From assembly GCA_034359265.1 (NCBI GenBank), contig CP136896.1:31064001-31128000 (forward strand): a stretch of 64,000 bases of DNA, written 5' to 3'. This document shows, one piece after another, positions 12,641-25,034 of the stretch. The first letter of the stretch is position 1, and each line of letters starts with the position of its first letter. The translations under genes and the position numbers were made by a program. The notes under the pieces are model-generated. The model ran no database searches. It was given only the letters and a program-made list of their open reading frames with translations, and had not been told where the DNA came from. The stretch is from Canna indica (Eukaryota > Streptophyta > Magnoliopsida > Zingiberales > Cannaceae).

Positions 12641-12815
12641 TTGTCCACTTCGGACGCGCGCCGAAATCGTCCACTTCGGACGAGCGCCGGAATCGTCCAC
12701 TTCGGACGCGCGCCGGAATCGTCCACTTCGGACGCGCGCCGGAATCGTCCACTTCGGACGCGCGTCAGAATCGTCCACTTCGGACGCACGCCAAAATCGT
12801 CCAATATGGACTCGA
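12641..12815 (+). repeat. 26-bp minisatellite in CACTA-A
   Basis: Six near-identical tandem units built on TCGTCCACTTCGGACGCGCG plus CCGGAA, with a seventh decayed one. The unit itself holds the short palindrome GTCC...GGAC. The repeat produces mirrored open frames on both strands that are not genes. Confidence 0.88.
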
Positions 12816-13251
12816 ACTGTCTCGAAACATTTAGAAAATAATCATGCATCCGACGAGTTCATATGTTTCACGTACGCATCGACGAGTCGGATATGATTTA
12901 GCAAAACCTTAGATCCGTTCAGGGATTGTATGTTCGTGTAAAAGAAGTAGATGATCTTTTATACGACGTACAATTCTTGAATTGTCCCTGATTGGACAAT
13001 TTGGGAATATAGTTATTTGTACTGCACTTACGTTTTTATTTTAACTGTTAACTAATCATTCTAAATTTCAGCAACTTCTCTCTTGTTCTCCGATACGCGC
13101 CCAGATGATATGCGTATTCGGAGAACTGTAGGGAGATGCTGCCAAAATTTAGAATGAAGTTAACAGTTAAAATAAGTACTTAGTGCAATATAAATAACAT
13201 AAATCCCGGATGGAATAGGACAATCTCACCTAAAGACATTAACCAAAGAAA

Positions 13252-14350
13252 TTGTCATTGATTGACAGAATCATGTCGACTGATCGAAGTTGGATGTACC
13301 GACGTCTTGATCGTGGAGCTTTAACGAATGAGTTTCGATTAGGCGTAACGTACTTCCTAAATTTCGCCTATTCGAATCGGAATTTCGTTAGCATGGGTGA
13401 TCAAATTCGATGTCCGTGCCGCATTTGTTCAAATGGACGATTTTTGGATCGGGAGACTGTCACTCTGCATCTATATACCAAAGGATTTGCACCAAGGTAT
13501 TTTCTATGGACTTGTCACGGGGAGTCACGCGAAGTCGGGACGTCGAGCAATCCTGTCGTTCAGACATATGGTGAATCTTCCTCTGCTGGTGCTTCTTCAT
13601 CCAGTCAATGTAATCCCTATAGAACTATGATACTTGATAGTCTTGGGGGTCAATTCCACCTGAATGATAATGTTGATCGGCCAGTTCTTCAGACATCAGT
13701 CCCACCAGATACTACAGCGGTTGATATCACAGAAGTACAAACTGCGGTAGAGATTGAATTACCGAATAAAGAAGCTGCAGAATTTTACGAGATGTTGAAA
13801 GCTGCCGATGAACCTTTGTATGAGAATTGTCCTAAATACACTAGGTTTTCAGCAATGACACAGCTTTTAAACATCAAGGCCGATTATAATATCAGCGAAG
13901 TTGCGTATGATCGGATTGCTGGATTGATTAATATCAGCGGAGTTCATCCAAAATACAAACTTGTTGAGGTTAATTACAAATCGAAATTGGCAGTAAATGA
14001 GCCTTTTATATTGGCATCACAAGCCGAACAAGTATATTACGCGAAGTATCCGGCTCGAAATAAAGATAGAGCAGATTGGCGTGTAGTCTGTAAGACAAAA
14101 GGTAGAGGAAAAATTGATCCGATAGTTGGAGAAAATGAGCTGATACCTAATATGACACATGGTTTCTATCGAGAAGATGATCCTCCTGCTGTAGATCGTA
14201 TTATTCCAATACTCGAGGAAGCAGACACAACGTCAATTCAATTAGAGCTAGGAAGCTGGAGATGAAATTGTGGAAGCTGGAGATGAAGAAGATGAAGAAG
14301 AGGAAGAAGAGGAAGAATTCGAAGACTATTATTCAGATGATGAGGAATAG
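13252..14350 (+). pseudogene. CACTA-A transposase (tnpD type), internally deleted
   Basis: The start is the transposase-associated zinc domain of plant CACTA elements: DRSWMYRRLDRG, then IRCPCRICSNGR, then a His-rich end with GFAPRYFLWTCHGE. After a linker comes a short piece leading to the transposase core (FYEMLKAADEPLYENCPKYT). The frame then jumps near 13925 to a DUF4216-like C-terminal domain (NEPFILASQAEQVYYAKYP, DRADWRVVCKTKGRG). The whole catalytic DDE core is absent. A frameshift near 14255 puts the acidic tail (EDEEEEEEEEFEDYYSDDEE) in another frame, ending at 14350. The second Met, at 13273, just before DRSW, may be the true start. Confidence 0.85.
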
Positions 14351-14425
14351 TTGTAAAGTATATATTTTATTAAATATATCTCTACTATTTATACAATAAT
14401 CTGATTATATGTTTGTTCCACAGAT

Positions 14426-15961
14426 ATGTCTGGTCGTGGTTATCGACGCAGGAGAGCTTCGGAATCTCCGATCGGTGAGACTCCAGCACTTACTCATCCT
14501 GCTGATCCTCTTGTTGCTGATCCTCATGTGGATGATACTGCCGAGGCTAGTATATCCAGACGCAGGCGGCCACGCGGGCCGAACAGGTGGCAGCCTCCAC
14601 CAGCCACAGAGTCACGTAGATTGATTAGCGTGATTGGGGAGCGGTAATATATCATGAATTATGAATCATTACAAATTCATTATATCATAATATAATATTA
14701 AAATTTATTTTTGTTGTGCAAGTTCGAGCAAGAAGAAGTGCCGAGGAGCATTTCTTCTACTATTCGACGATACATGCACGGGGCATGGCCTACGTGGTCT
14801 CACGTGCCTAGCGAGCACGTCGACATGTTATGGCGCGAGTTTGAGGCACGTATTATTATTTTTTTTACATGCATGATGATTAATATTGGTACTGATATTA
14901 TTATTTTGCAGGCTCGCTATACATGGGTCGAGGACCAAAGGCCCTTCATTTACGCTGCCTGGGAGGCTATTTCCCAGGCAAGGTACAACGGGCAGCTGGG
15001 GCAGGCTCGGTCCCAAGCGATGGCCCGAGCTAGGACCACTAACATCGCGGAGACTCGGGGATACGGCCCCGGTTGGATTACTCCGGATATATGGGACCAG
15101 CTCATGGGAATATGGTTGACGGATCGATGGCAGGAGGTTTCTCGGAATGCGGCTAGAAATCGCATGTCGGGGGGAGCAGCGCGTCACACCGGCGGCTCTG
15201 TTGCATTTGCAGTGCACGCGAACCGTATGGTAAGTATATCTTTTAATTATATATTTTATTTGTTACTATGTGTACTAATTAATGTATTTGTTTTGTAAAT
15301 GTAGACGACGGTGTCGGATGACGGGACTGTCCAGCGACCCTCCCCGATGGCGGTGTTTGAGCGGACTCACCGTCGAGCACATGGGACGGGGGAGTACATC
15401 GACTACCGCGCTGCATACATTATGGTAATTATTATTTGTTTAAATTATTCATTATATATTTATAATTTAAGTTTTATGATAAATATTAAACAAAAAATTA
15501 AACTCGAGTAGGAGACCTACAGCCAGACGGTGGTGCAGCGCGGGGGTACCCCCGAGGACTTTGACGCAGCATCGTTGGTCGAGGCCGCAGGTGGCTGGGA
15601 CCATGGCCGCGTATATGGCTTCGCAGATAGTGATCATGCGCGAGCCGTACTAGGGCCACTTGGGGCACTGACCCCTCCGATCGCTGGTGAGCGGCCGTCC
15701 ACCTCTAGATCCAGTTATGATCATAGTAGCAGAATAAGGACTCTAGAGGACACGGTCGCGCGTCAGACTGAGATAATGGAGCGCCAGAGTCAGATGATGG
15801 CGGATATACAAGCTATGCTACGCAACATGTCAGGTCATCCCGAAGCAGGCATCTCTTCGGCATCATCTAATCCATCATCCGCGAGTCAGTCCACGCCGGT
15901 GTACACTCAAGCACTCCAGACCCCGCCATATGATCCAGGCCATCCTCCATCGTCATCGTGA
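14426..15961 (+). CDS. tnpA-like transposase accessory gene, five exons
   Basis: The parts resemble the plant transposase Ptta/En/Spm (PF03004) family. These proteins bind subterminal repeats and assist CACTA excision. Exons as I read them: 14426-14629 or 14643, 14723-14845, 14912-15229, 15305-15424 and 15512-15961. Exons 2 to 5 stay in phase (123, 318, 120 and 450 nt). Key segments are RSISSTIRRYMHGAWPTW, TPDIWDQLMGIWLTDRWQ, HTGGSVAFAVHANRM, a glutamate/threonine block, and a C-terminal coiled coil (TLEDTVARQTEIMERQSQMM). Exon 2 appears to end in a GC donor (GAG then GCACGT). The first intron is uncertain: the strong donor at 14644 is out of phase, a weak one at 14630 is in phase. With the latter, about 404 residues are open. 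Confidence 0.72.
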
Positions 15962-16230
15962 GATTTTGTTTATATTGACTTTGTTACTGAGATATTGAAC
16001 TTGTTTAACTTATTTTGTTTGGATATTGATACTTCAATTTTGCATTTGAATTGTTTTTATACTATCGTGGATAATTATCAATATAAATATAATTATTTTG
16101 ATGTATATCTTGGTGTGTTTGTGATGTGTGAATGAATGTGTGTATGAGTGTATGGGTGTGTGAGTTATGTATCAGATAATGTATCAATGTATCAATGGAA
16201 ATTTAAAATTTTAAATATTTTCGTTACCAG

Positions 16231-16535
16231 GTTCACATCATCAGCAACAGCTTTCCCACGGCCATCCGTGGGAAAGCCGTTGCTAAAAGTGTATCGAAAG
16301 CCGTTGCTGATGACCTACAGCAACGGCTTAGCGACGGGCTTTTACTAACGGCGTTGCTACGGACTCAGCGGCCGTTGCTATTAATGTTATCAACAACGGC
16401 TCCGAGTCCGTGGCAAAACCGTTGCTGATAATATTTTTAGCAACGGCCCAAGCGGCCGTTGCTGATCCGTTGCTAAGTTATTAGCAACGCGAGTTTCTGT
16501 CACGACTCTATTGCAACGGCTCGGCCGTTGCTGAT
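16231..16535 (+). repeat. CACTA-A right subterminal repeat array
   Basis: This mirrors the left array: alternating GCAACGGC and GCCGTTGC, many preceded by ATCA, up to 20 bp from the right terminus. Confidence 0.85.
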
Positions 16536-16557
16536 GCCCATTTTTCTAGTAGTGCAA

Positions 16558-18270
16558 GATCGAAGAGAAGAAACAGTCTTTAACATAAAAACAACATGAC
16601 AGTTAAGATTAGTTTTCCTTACCCAGATTTGCTTAATTTTTTGGCTTAGGAATTTTACATGATTCTCTCTTCTCAGTTTGTTGGAGAGCTTGAAACAATT
16701 TGCTATAACGTGTCCTCTACGTACACTAGCAATAGTTGTATATAGGCACCCTATTCCCCCTCCTTATAGTAGGTTGTTGTTGACTTGAAAAGCCTCTATG
16801 AAAGTTTCTCAGTTGAGTAGGCAGTTAGGACTGGGTTTCAACTGGCATGAAGTAGTGTATCCTAGTCTATTGTGATTAGATGGAAATTTTCCTGCACTCA
16901 AAATTTCGTTAAGAGTACCAGTAGAATTCATCATTCTAACTCCTTCTTTACCTTTTCAAGTTCAGAAATCAACTTGGATTCTTTGTCTTCCTTTTCAGTA
17001 ATCTGACTTTGAAAAGTTTGAACTTTCTCCTCAAGTTTCTTCTTTTCTTCAATCAAGAGCTTGTTTTGATTGCTGAGAGACTAGTTGAGTTTCGCCACTT
17101 CAACCCATTTATCAAACATTTCCTGATAAGCTTCCTCAAGACTGTCAGCACATTGAATCTTACATTGGTCATCATCTACATCTGAGTTGTCGTGAGTTTT
17201 AATTGTGTCAACAATACAAGTTGTGAAAGATAAAAAATTGCATTATTTAGGTTCTTCTTGATCAACTTCTTCATCATCATCGCTCCAGGTAACAGTAAAG
17301 GACTTCTTGAGCCTCTTCGGAAGAATTGGACATACTGACCTTACATGTCCATATCCTTCACATTCAAAGCATTTGACTCCTTTGGACTTCTGTTTGGCAT
17401 TATTTTTTAGCCCTGAAGATTGACTTCTTCTATTTTCTCTAGTAGAAAAACTTGATTTTGAATTGGTCAAACTGGACGGTTGAAACTGCTGTTTAAACTA
17501 TGAATTCAACTACGAGTTCTGATTTTACTTGTTCTTGGCTCTTATGAATCTTTTGAAATTTTTTGTCATAAGAGCAAAGACAACATCCATCTCCTCTTCA
17601 GACTTGATTTTATCTTCAGTAGCACGGAAGGCAAAAATTTTCTTCCTTTCTTTGTGAGAATATTTTTCAAACAGTTCCATCTCATAGGTTTCAAGTTTAC
17701 CCATCAGAGTGTTAAGAGTAATAGTTGATGGGTCATGAACTTCACTAATAGCAGCAGCTTTCATGTCGAACTTGGTAGGCATGGATCTCATATCTTTCCT
17801 TACTATCTTTTCTTCTGAGAATGACTCTCTAAGGTTGGTAGCATTGTTCATAAGATCTTTGATACGCCTATGGAAGTCTTGAATATTTTCATCTTCTCAC
17901 ATCTTTGGGTTTTCAAATCTGGTGTTGATTATTTCAACTTTTGACTTTCGAATAGTCAAAGATCCTTCATGATTAGTCTCTAAAATCTCCCATGCTTGAT
18001 TTGCCAAAGTGCAGGCAGAGATAAGTTTAAATTGAGAAGGATCAACACCACTGAAGATAGCATTTAGAGCCTTATTGTCATACTTTGCAGCAACGATTAC
18101 GGCTTTTTTGGCTTGTGCTCAGTCCCATCAATTATTGAAGGAGTATAGCTAACTTCTATAGTGTCCCAGCAACGATCATTCAAGGACTTGATGAAAGCTC
18201 TCATCTGAGCCTTTCAATAAACATAGTTTGTTCCAATGAGAAGTAGAGGAATATTTATAGAATTTTCCAT
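16558..18270 (-). pseudogene. Copia-2 gag half, right of the CACTA-A insertion
   Basis: The gag continues on the far side of CACTA-A. Blocks at 17851-17525 (TLMGKLETYEMELFEKYSHK, copia gag with an acidic-basic C-terminal part) and 17470-17243 (CCHC knuckle CFECEGYGHVRSVCP followed by an acidic stretch) are recognisable. Between about 17100 and 16558 a coiled-coil-like, lysine/glutamate-rich segment leads to the protease, whose active-site strand lies left of the insertion at about 11880. Several stops separate the blocks. The distance from the primer-binding site (about 80 bases) suits a gag start near 18270. Confidence 0.85.
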
Positions 18271-18348
18271 TGGCATTCCTTCCATCTTGAGCCTGAAAAA
18301 AAAGAGATATACCAAACATCTTGTGCACGGGTAAAGGTTAGCTCAACA

Positions 18349-18360
18349 GCTCTGATACCG
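18349..18360 (-). promoter_or_regulatory. Copia-2 primer-binding site
   Basis: The minus strand reads CGGTATCAGAGC, one mismatch from the initiator methionine tRNA 3' end, two bases from the LTR boundary. Confidence 0.8.
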
Positions 18361-18362
18361 AT

Positions 18363-19365
18363 TGACAGTAGTCTCTAAAGGAACTTCCGTTAATGGGCAG
18401 TTGCACGGGGAAGTTGCAGCTGCTATTGCACCTGTTTGCAAGTAGCAAACTAATAACCAAAACAAAAACACACGTAAACAATAAGATTTGTTTACGTAGT
18501 TCAGTGACAAAGCATGTCACATAATCTGCGGGGCACTCACCGGACAGATGCCCAATCCACTATCAATAAGTACACTATTAGCTTTAGGATTTCACACACC
18601 GAAATCCAGCCATCCATACTACAGTGAACTGGAATTAACAAAAACCTATTTGCTATTACAAGTACATATCAACTTGCCTCCCTATAACACCCCAGCCACA
18701 GAGTTCTATCCTCCACACAATCCTGTGTTGTAGTGAGTTAGCAGCCCACAATCGTCTTAGCTTCAAGATAAGAAATGTAGATTGTTGTCGTCTTTGCACT
18801 CAGTAGTTTTAACTCCTCAAATAACTGGCAACACAGTATATATACAGTGGAGTTTTTAAATAAGATTTCTTCACCAGTATTTATATGTAACAACTGATCA
18901 ATCTGAATCAATGCTGACTTAACACCGATCATTGAGATCATTAGTTAAAAAAACAAACAATCATCGGTTCAAAATGACAGCTCTAGATCACCATAAAATA
19001 ATAATCATAAAGATTAAAGAAGCTAGTAACGCTTGGAGATAATTAAAGAGGACCAAAGGAGTAACGCCGGGAGATGATTAAAGAGAACCTCTCCACTACT
19101 CATAACTTTAACCAGGTAATAAGAAGGTAATTGACGATGATAAAAAATATCAGAGATATAAAAGAGAATCATCATTAATACTGGAAATCAAAGGTCATCA
19201 TTTATACACAACATCCTTATCCTGAAATCTATAGTTTACAGGAGCAGTTGAAACTATCCTCACACAGTTGTAACTGTTTGTAGTATAAGCAGAACTCCTC
19301 ATAGTTGTGACTATCTATTTAATTGAGATACTATTGCCAAATATAACCAACATATAAAGCCAACA
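18363..19365 (-). repeat. Copia-2 5' LTR
   Basis: It starts TGACAGTAG beside the primer-binding site. The most likely outer end is GCCAACA at 19365, giving TG...CA ends and about 1.0 kb. No second copy is found in the window, so the outer end is inferred from the terminal dinucleotide and typical length only. Confidence 0.6.
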
Positions 19366-20180
19366 CTAACATGTTTGTCTCAATAACCCGTCCAAGTGTC
19401 GACAACCCGGGACAATCCATCCATATGCCAACAAACAATGGACAAAAACAACACACTCCACCCTGGACAACAACAAGGACGAACCTGAGAATAACAATAA
19501 CCTAGGACAACCTGAGAATACCCCGTCTATATGCCAACAACAAGAAACATAAATAACACACCTCGCTTTGGATGTCAACAACCTTGGACAACCTGGAACA
19601 ACCCATCCAAGATGTCATCCAGGGTGTCGACAACACGGGACAATCCATCGTTGGAGTCAACAACCCGCGACAAAGACAAAAACACGCTGCACTCATATAT
19701 ATCTATGTTATTTGTATGATTTCTATTATTTGTGCTACAGATCACTTATAAGGAAGAGGAGAATCTGGTTCATACCAAAGATGATTACGAGATGCCAAAG
19801 ATGAGTTGACGAAATTGCTACGCATGATTGCACTTTGATGGGTGAGAGGAGGGGTGAGAGAGTGACTAGGGGCCACTGCCGTGGTGAATCCGACGAAGAG
19901 AGGGAGAACGAGGTAGATGCATGCTAGGGGATCACGGAAGGAGAAGAGAAGATAAAGATAAAAAAATATTTTTATCCATTCATATAAAATTGGATCAAAA
20001 CTTATCCGAATGATCATCATTTTTTTAAATGTTTATCCCAACAGAGTCAGTCAATTTCGTCTTAATTATACGTAACTATCTTTCTTACATGATGAGCCCC
20101 GACCACAATTAAACGCACGTGCAAGTCAGTGCATGCTCTCACACATGAACAAATGGAATCAATATATGTACACTGATATA
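19366..20180. other. Intergenic, 3' flank of CSLD
   Basis: 19366-19690 contains two diverged direct repeats about 235 bp apart, sharing GTCGACAAC followed by GGGACAATCCATC. 19691-20180 would hold the CSLD 3' untranslated region and terminator; I see no clear polyadenylation signal. No gene is supported. Confidence 0.45.
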
Positions 20181-23100
20181 TCACGGGAACTGAAAGCCGC
20201 CGCCTGTTGGGGCACCCTCGCCACCAGGAGGGCTGATGGCAATCCAGAGTAGTGATATGGTGATGGCAATGAGCCCCGACCACACGAAGACGATGGTGGG
20301 CGTCTTTCCCCGCCTTCCCATTAGCCCTTTGGCGAAGGGGTAAAGGTGAGCCAGCACCCAGAAGCTGAAGAAGGCTCCCCCCATCAACTTGCTCCACTTG
20401 GGGTTCTCGCTGTAAATGGTCTTTGCAAATCCGAAGGCTATGGCGATAATGTTCACCATCATAATAGTAATGGGCGGGATCATGAGCGACGTCCATTTCA
20501 CCAAATATAGGTCGGCGTAGATGTCGTCCTCGTCCTCCGCTGCCGACTTCGAGGTGAGGGTGAAGGAGATCTCAATACCAGCAATAACCTTGAGCAGTCC
20601 CTGTACCACCGCGTACAAGTGAGCACTAGTGCCGGAGATGAGCCAGAACTGTTCATTGCGCCACCACTCCTCGAGACCGACGCCGGACCACTTCACCTCC
20701 AAGATGGCGAGCGCGATGAGGGTGAGCGTGATAAGCAGCAGATAGACGAGGAAGGTAACGTTGAGGGTCTGCACAATAAAAAAGCCGGAGAAGAGCGAGA
20801 GCGCCGGGAGGAAGCAGTAAACGATGAGGAAAATGGACGTGAAAGGGTAGATGCCGACGTTGAGGTAGGCCAAGCGTTGCAATATCTTGAGCCGCCGCGA
20901 GGCCAAGAGCGCGTTGTTGCGGGAGAAGAATATCTCGACAGAGCCGGTGGCCCAGCGAAGCACCTGGTGGAGGCGGTCGGTCAGGTTGATGGGGGCCGAC
21001 CCTCGAAAAGCGTCGCGTTTGGTGATGCAGTACACGGAACGCCACCCTCGGTTGTGCATGCGGTATCCGGTGACCACGTCCTCTGTGACCGACCCATAGA
21101 TCCAACCCACACGATCACCCCACTCCGTCTTGTCCTCATACCTACATGCATGTATATATGTCAATTAGCTAGTTGATTTCAAGGCAGAAAGCAAGGGATA
21201 TATTGCATTAACAATTTGCTGCTTACCAACAGGATATGACAGAAACAGCCTCGGCGACAGTAGCTGGGTCGAGTGGTGGTCGTGGGACCCTCAGAGCGCC
21301 GGGAGGACGACCGTGCTGCACCCCGGGGTGATCAGCTAGAGGGCGACCCTGGAACTCGGCGACGGGGATTGATTCAGCTAGTGCTGCCGAGTTGCCAAAT
21401 CGCTTGGGTAGCAACGTCGGGTCGAGGTCTCTGTCGAAGTCTTCAGGTCGAAGTGACTGCATTTCCGAGTCAGGGTCCTGCTTGTATGAACTCTTTTTTT
21501 CCTTCTTCATGAACAAGGCAGTGTATTCAGTCGCCCGGGGAGGATCAAATCCATACAGCGCGAACCTTCGGAATAAGCAACCTGTTCCTACATAAACCGG
21601 ACCCTGCAACTCAAAATTAAGTTTCTTTAATTAATTGCATAAATCACAATAAAAAATTAATTAGAATATGAATTAATTATGAGCCCCCTCAAAAATTTAA
21701 ACCCTCGTCAAAAAACTATACAAAGAAGAAAGAATTATATATGATCATGAGGTCAAACAAGTACCTACCTGTAGACCATCAAGTGCACGCATGTTTCCGT
21801 CAAAGAAGACAGTATTGTGGTTGGCGTAACGATCGGAGGGGTCAATGCCCTCAAATCTTTGGGGAAACTGAATATAGCAAATGCGGTCGCCGCCGCGATC
21901 CATCATGAAGCACATGCCTTCGCGTATGGCATCCGCATTATATATGTAATGGTCGCAATCGAGGTTGAGGATGAAGGGGCCATTGGACATGATGGCCGAC
22001 GATCGCACAAGTGCATTCATGGCCCCGGCTTTCTTGTTGTGGTCGTATCCTGGTCTCTTCTCCCGAGACATGTATACCAACATTGGTAGTCGGATGTCCA
22101 CATCCGTGAAGTCGATCATTTGCTCCTCGTCCGGTAGCCCGTATAGTGGATCGATGGAAGGAGGTTTCAACATCACCTACGTTAATTAGTACGTACGAAA
22201 ATTATTGTACTTGCTTGAGAGTTTGCGAGTTCGATCGTAGATTAATTAGTACGTACGAAAATTACCTGGAGTATGCTAGCATGATCTCCTTTTTTATGCT
22301 CAGGGGTGGATGAAGCCCAAGTCCCTGGCCAGTGAGTCCCATCTGCCATCCACGTCGCTTTTACTACTTTTATGGGCTCCGTTGGGTTACCTCCTGTCTC
22401 TCTAATATGCTTCATGGCCTTCATTTCCTCTCGAGCATTGAATGCATCTGATCTCCTTCTAATAGAATCAGGCAACCCGTTGATTCTGACCTTGAATTCG
22501 TCGTATTCTCTCTTCACTTTCCTTCGATCCTTTACAAAGTCTGATCGCCTTTTGTTCTTGGTAGGGTCACCCTTCACATTGAAGTAACTATCAGGATTTC
22601 TTGGCTCGATGTCATGCTTTCGGCAAAACGGGACCCACATGTTTGCGAAGCTGGCAGCCTCTGCCATCGCCTCAAATGTGAGTAGAGCGCCTCCATCATC
22701 TGATATATAGCATGCTGACTTCTCTACTGGATAGTTGACTGCTAAAATTGAAAGGATTGTGTTAGCTGTGACGAGTGGTGGCTCCTTCTCAGGATCAGCG
22801 GTGGACACAAAAACGTCAATCCCTGGAAGGTCAGAACGTCCATTTGGGTTTGAGGGGGATACTGCGTCAAACTTCTCTTTAAGCACCGATAGATCAGTTG
22901 CCCTATTAATTGGACACAATTTGGGGAGTTGATCAAGAATCCAAGAGAAGGCAAACCAAACCTCACAAACTATGGACATGCCCCACAGCCACATTGCTTG
23001 CTCATTTGGATGCTTTACCCTCCATGTTAGGAAGAAACCGAGAGCGACCAACCGCACGAATATGAGCAGCCTGATCATAATTAACGAATTACCATTTTCT

Positions 23101-24143
23101 CATCTATATATTCTTTTTAATCTGTCAATTATAATTATTATTTTAACGATAATTAACCTACCTATAAGGGCTGATGACTCCAGCGGGCATCGGAATTTTT
23201 CGAGTCAATGGTTTCCAAGGTTTATCCATTGTCTCGGGAATGCCATCCGCCATGCTTTCATCGATATCCTCGTCATACATACCGTCCTTGGGCCAATAAG
23301 CATTGCCGTACCCATATGTCCCTTTGCTCTCAAAAAGCCATCGGTTATGGTCGAACTCGCCTGTTTGGTTACGCATTGATAGTGACTTGTTGTTGGACTT
23401 CATCATCGACATTCGATTGTCTGCAGTCTTGCCATTATTAGGCGCCGGAAGGGGGAGAGCACCTGAGCTGAAATCTGTAACCTCCTCCTCATATTCCCCT
23501 ATCTTGTAGGGCTCCTTGCAACCTGGGCATGTCCCGCCATCCTTTTGTGCATCCAAATAACAATCCCTGCATATCTTAAACCTGCAAAACATATGTAGAT
23601 TATGTGCGCCACTTTTTGGGAGAAGAGTATATTGTCTTTTTTTTGAAGATTATAACATATATGGTACCTGCAGTCACAAGGATCAACATCTTCTCCTCGC
23701 TCATCCCTCATGACCTTTCCATCGCATGCTGGCATAGCACAAGATGAACCCTTAGAACCAGCCATTTGCGGGTGCATCACTTCTGAATCGATCACCTTGT
23801 CCATCAGATGAGCCCTCGTGACACTGTTAAATCCCCCAGTGAAAAGTGAGTTGGATACATATTGCTCCTCCGCCTTAAGTGCCACTGACGCAGCCTCTGT
23901 TGGTCCATCCATTGGTTGATTGTCGGGTGTTGGCGGTATATGTACCGTGTAGTTCATGTAGTCCCCTCCCCCTGCGACTTCTGATGACATGTCAATATCT
24001 TCTCTCGAGAGACTCACATATCTGCCGCTTGATGTCCTTCTTGCAAATTTCACTGATTGACCAGTTGGATTTCGATTGCCCTGAGAGCTACCACCTGGGC
24101 TACGAATGGCTTTCTTTGAAGGATTATGTGACAGCGATGACAT
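20181..24143 (-). CDS. CSLD: Cellulose synthase-like protein D (CSLD), six exons
   Basis: A processive family-2 glycosyltransferase for beta-1,4-linked wall polysaccharide, known in this subfamily for tip-growing cells and cytokinesis. Exons: 24143-23668, 23581-23162, 23070-22266, 22176-21769, 21603-21227 and 21141-20181. All introns are GT-AG, and the exons sum to 3447 nt (1148 residues), in frame throughout and of normal CSLD length. Residues about 25-80 carry the CSLD signature ([31 protein letters not shown]). A RING-like zinc finger follows (about 136-180, [18 protein letters not shown]). Two membrane helices lie near 300-345. Catalytic motifs are DDGG (about 423), NLDCDHY (about 640), TED (about 849) and QVLRW (about 889). 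Six helices finish the protein, which ends GGGFQFP. The clade within CSLD (1/4 or 2/3) is unresolved. Confidence 0.96.
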
Positions 24144-24802
24144 TTTATGATTCCACTTTGTTTTTTCTTCCTTGCAATGATCTTAATTAAACCATAGCAA
24201 TCCTCACAAGGCAACACAACGATCTGAGTAAGCAAAACAAAGCATCAATTAAGTTCATCATAAGAACTATATATAAAAACCAAAATTCCTTCCTACATCG
24301 ATCATCCTATTTATCTTATTGTATATACTGAACATGAATCTCATGCTATCACGCCACCAATTCTACAACGCAAAAATTAAAAGAAAATGGAGAGACAGGA
24401 GAGGAGGATTCCACTCAAATTTAAATTGGAAGAAACAAACCCAATCAACATTGCAAAGTTATGCAGTCGATGACCAAATCAATAAGCTTGAAACCCGGCC
24501 TTCGAGGTCTACTTATATACAACTAGTTTGCCATTGACGCCATGCATCTGCAAGAGTCATGTATCCATTCTTGATACTTCTTATGTGTTTGATGAAATGG
24601 TGTTCAGTGAATAGAGAAGCTCCATAATATTAAGAATTGGTTCTTGAATGGCTGAGGAAGAGAGAAGACTAATGAGAGAAAGAGGAAAAGCATTGTCCGA
24701 GTCAAAAGCAACCAATTAGCAAGTTTTACGGAGGAAAACAAGACCTGTGTGCCGATTGTTACCAATGGCTGTGGTCGCTGCAGTAGTCGATCGTGTACCC
24801 CA
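24144..24802 (-). other. Probable CSLD 5' untranslated region
   Basis: The segment lies between the start codon and a TATA-like box. It has no reading frame of note. A 5' intron is possible, but I see no convincing splice pair. Confidence 0.45.
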
Positions 24803-24808
24803 TTTATA
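24803..24808 (-). promoter_or_regulatory. TATA box candidate for CSLD
   Basis: The minus strand reads CTATAAATGGGG, a good plant TATA context, about 660 bp upstream of the start codon. Initiation would be near 24775, giving a leader of about 630 nt. It is unsupported beyond sequence match. Confidence 0.4.
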
Positions 24809-25034
24809 GAAAATATACTTCTCTGGAGAAGAGGGAGAACCGCAAGTTCTCTTGTACGACAAGAAGCATCGTCGCTTTTTCAAATTTACTATATTTGGTT
24901 GCTTCATATATAAAAGATGAATATGATTTCAAAAGGTATGAACTTTGCATATCAACGCTAGCTCTTGTTAAAACAAGGAAGAATTCGGGGCGTTTGTTTG
25001 CAAGTAGAAATCTTGATTCAAAGTTAAAATTAAA
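24809..25034. other. CSLD upstream flank
   Basis: This should carry the proximal promoter. I see no repeat, gene or well-defined element in it. Confidence 0.4.

Larger units (their letters stand above)
11894..16554 (+). mobile_element. CACTA-A, complete CACTA (En/Spm) transposon
   Basis: The left end is CACTACTAGAAA at 11894 and the right end TTTCTAGTAGTG at 16554, a terminal inverted repeat with the canonical CACTA start. Flanking CAA at 11891-11893 and 16555-16557 is the expected 3-bp target duplication. The 4661-bp element sits in the Copia-2 protease coding region. It holds subterminal GCAACGGC arrays, a GC-rich left arm (12190-12540), a 26-bp minisatellite, a deleted tnpD-type transposase gene and a tnpA-like gene. 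Noncoding parts at 12816-13251 and 15962-16230 show nothing further. Loss of the catalytic core means it depends on a relative for movement. Confidence 0.93.

Noticed and set aside
20619..21176. Long plus-strand frame opposite CSLD exon 6
   Set aside because: It is the shadow of the conserved exon on the other strand, with no family features.
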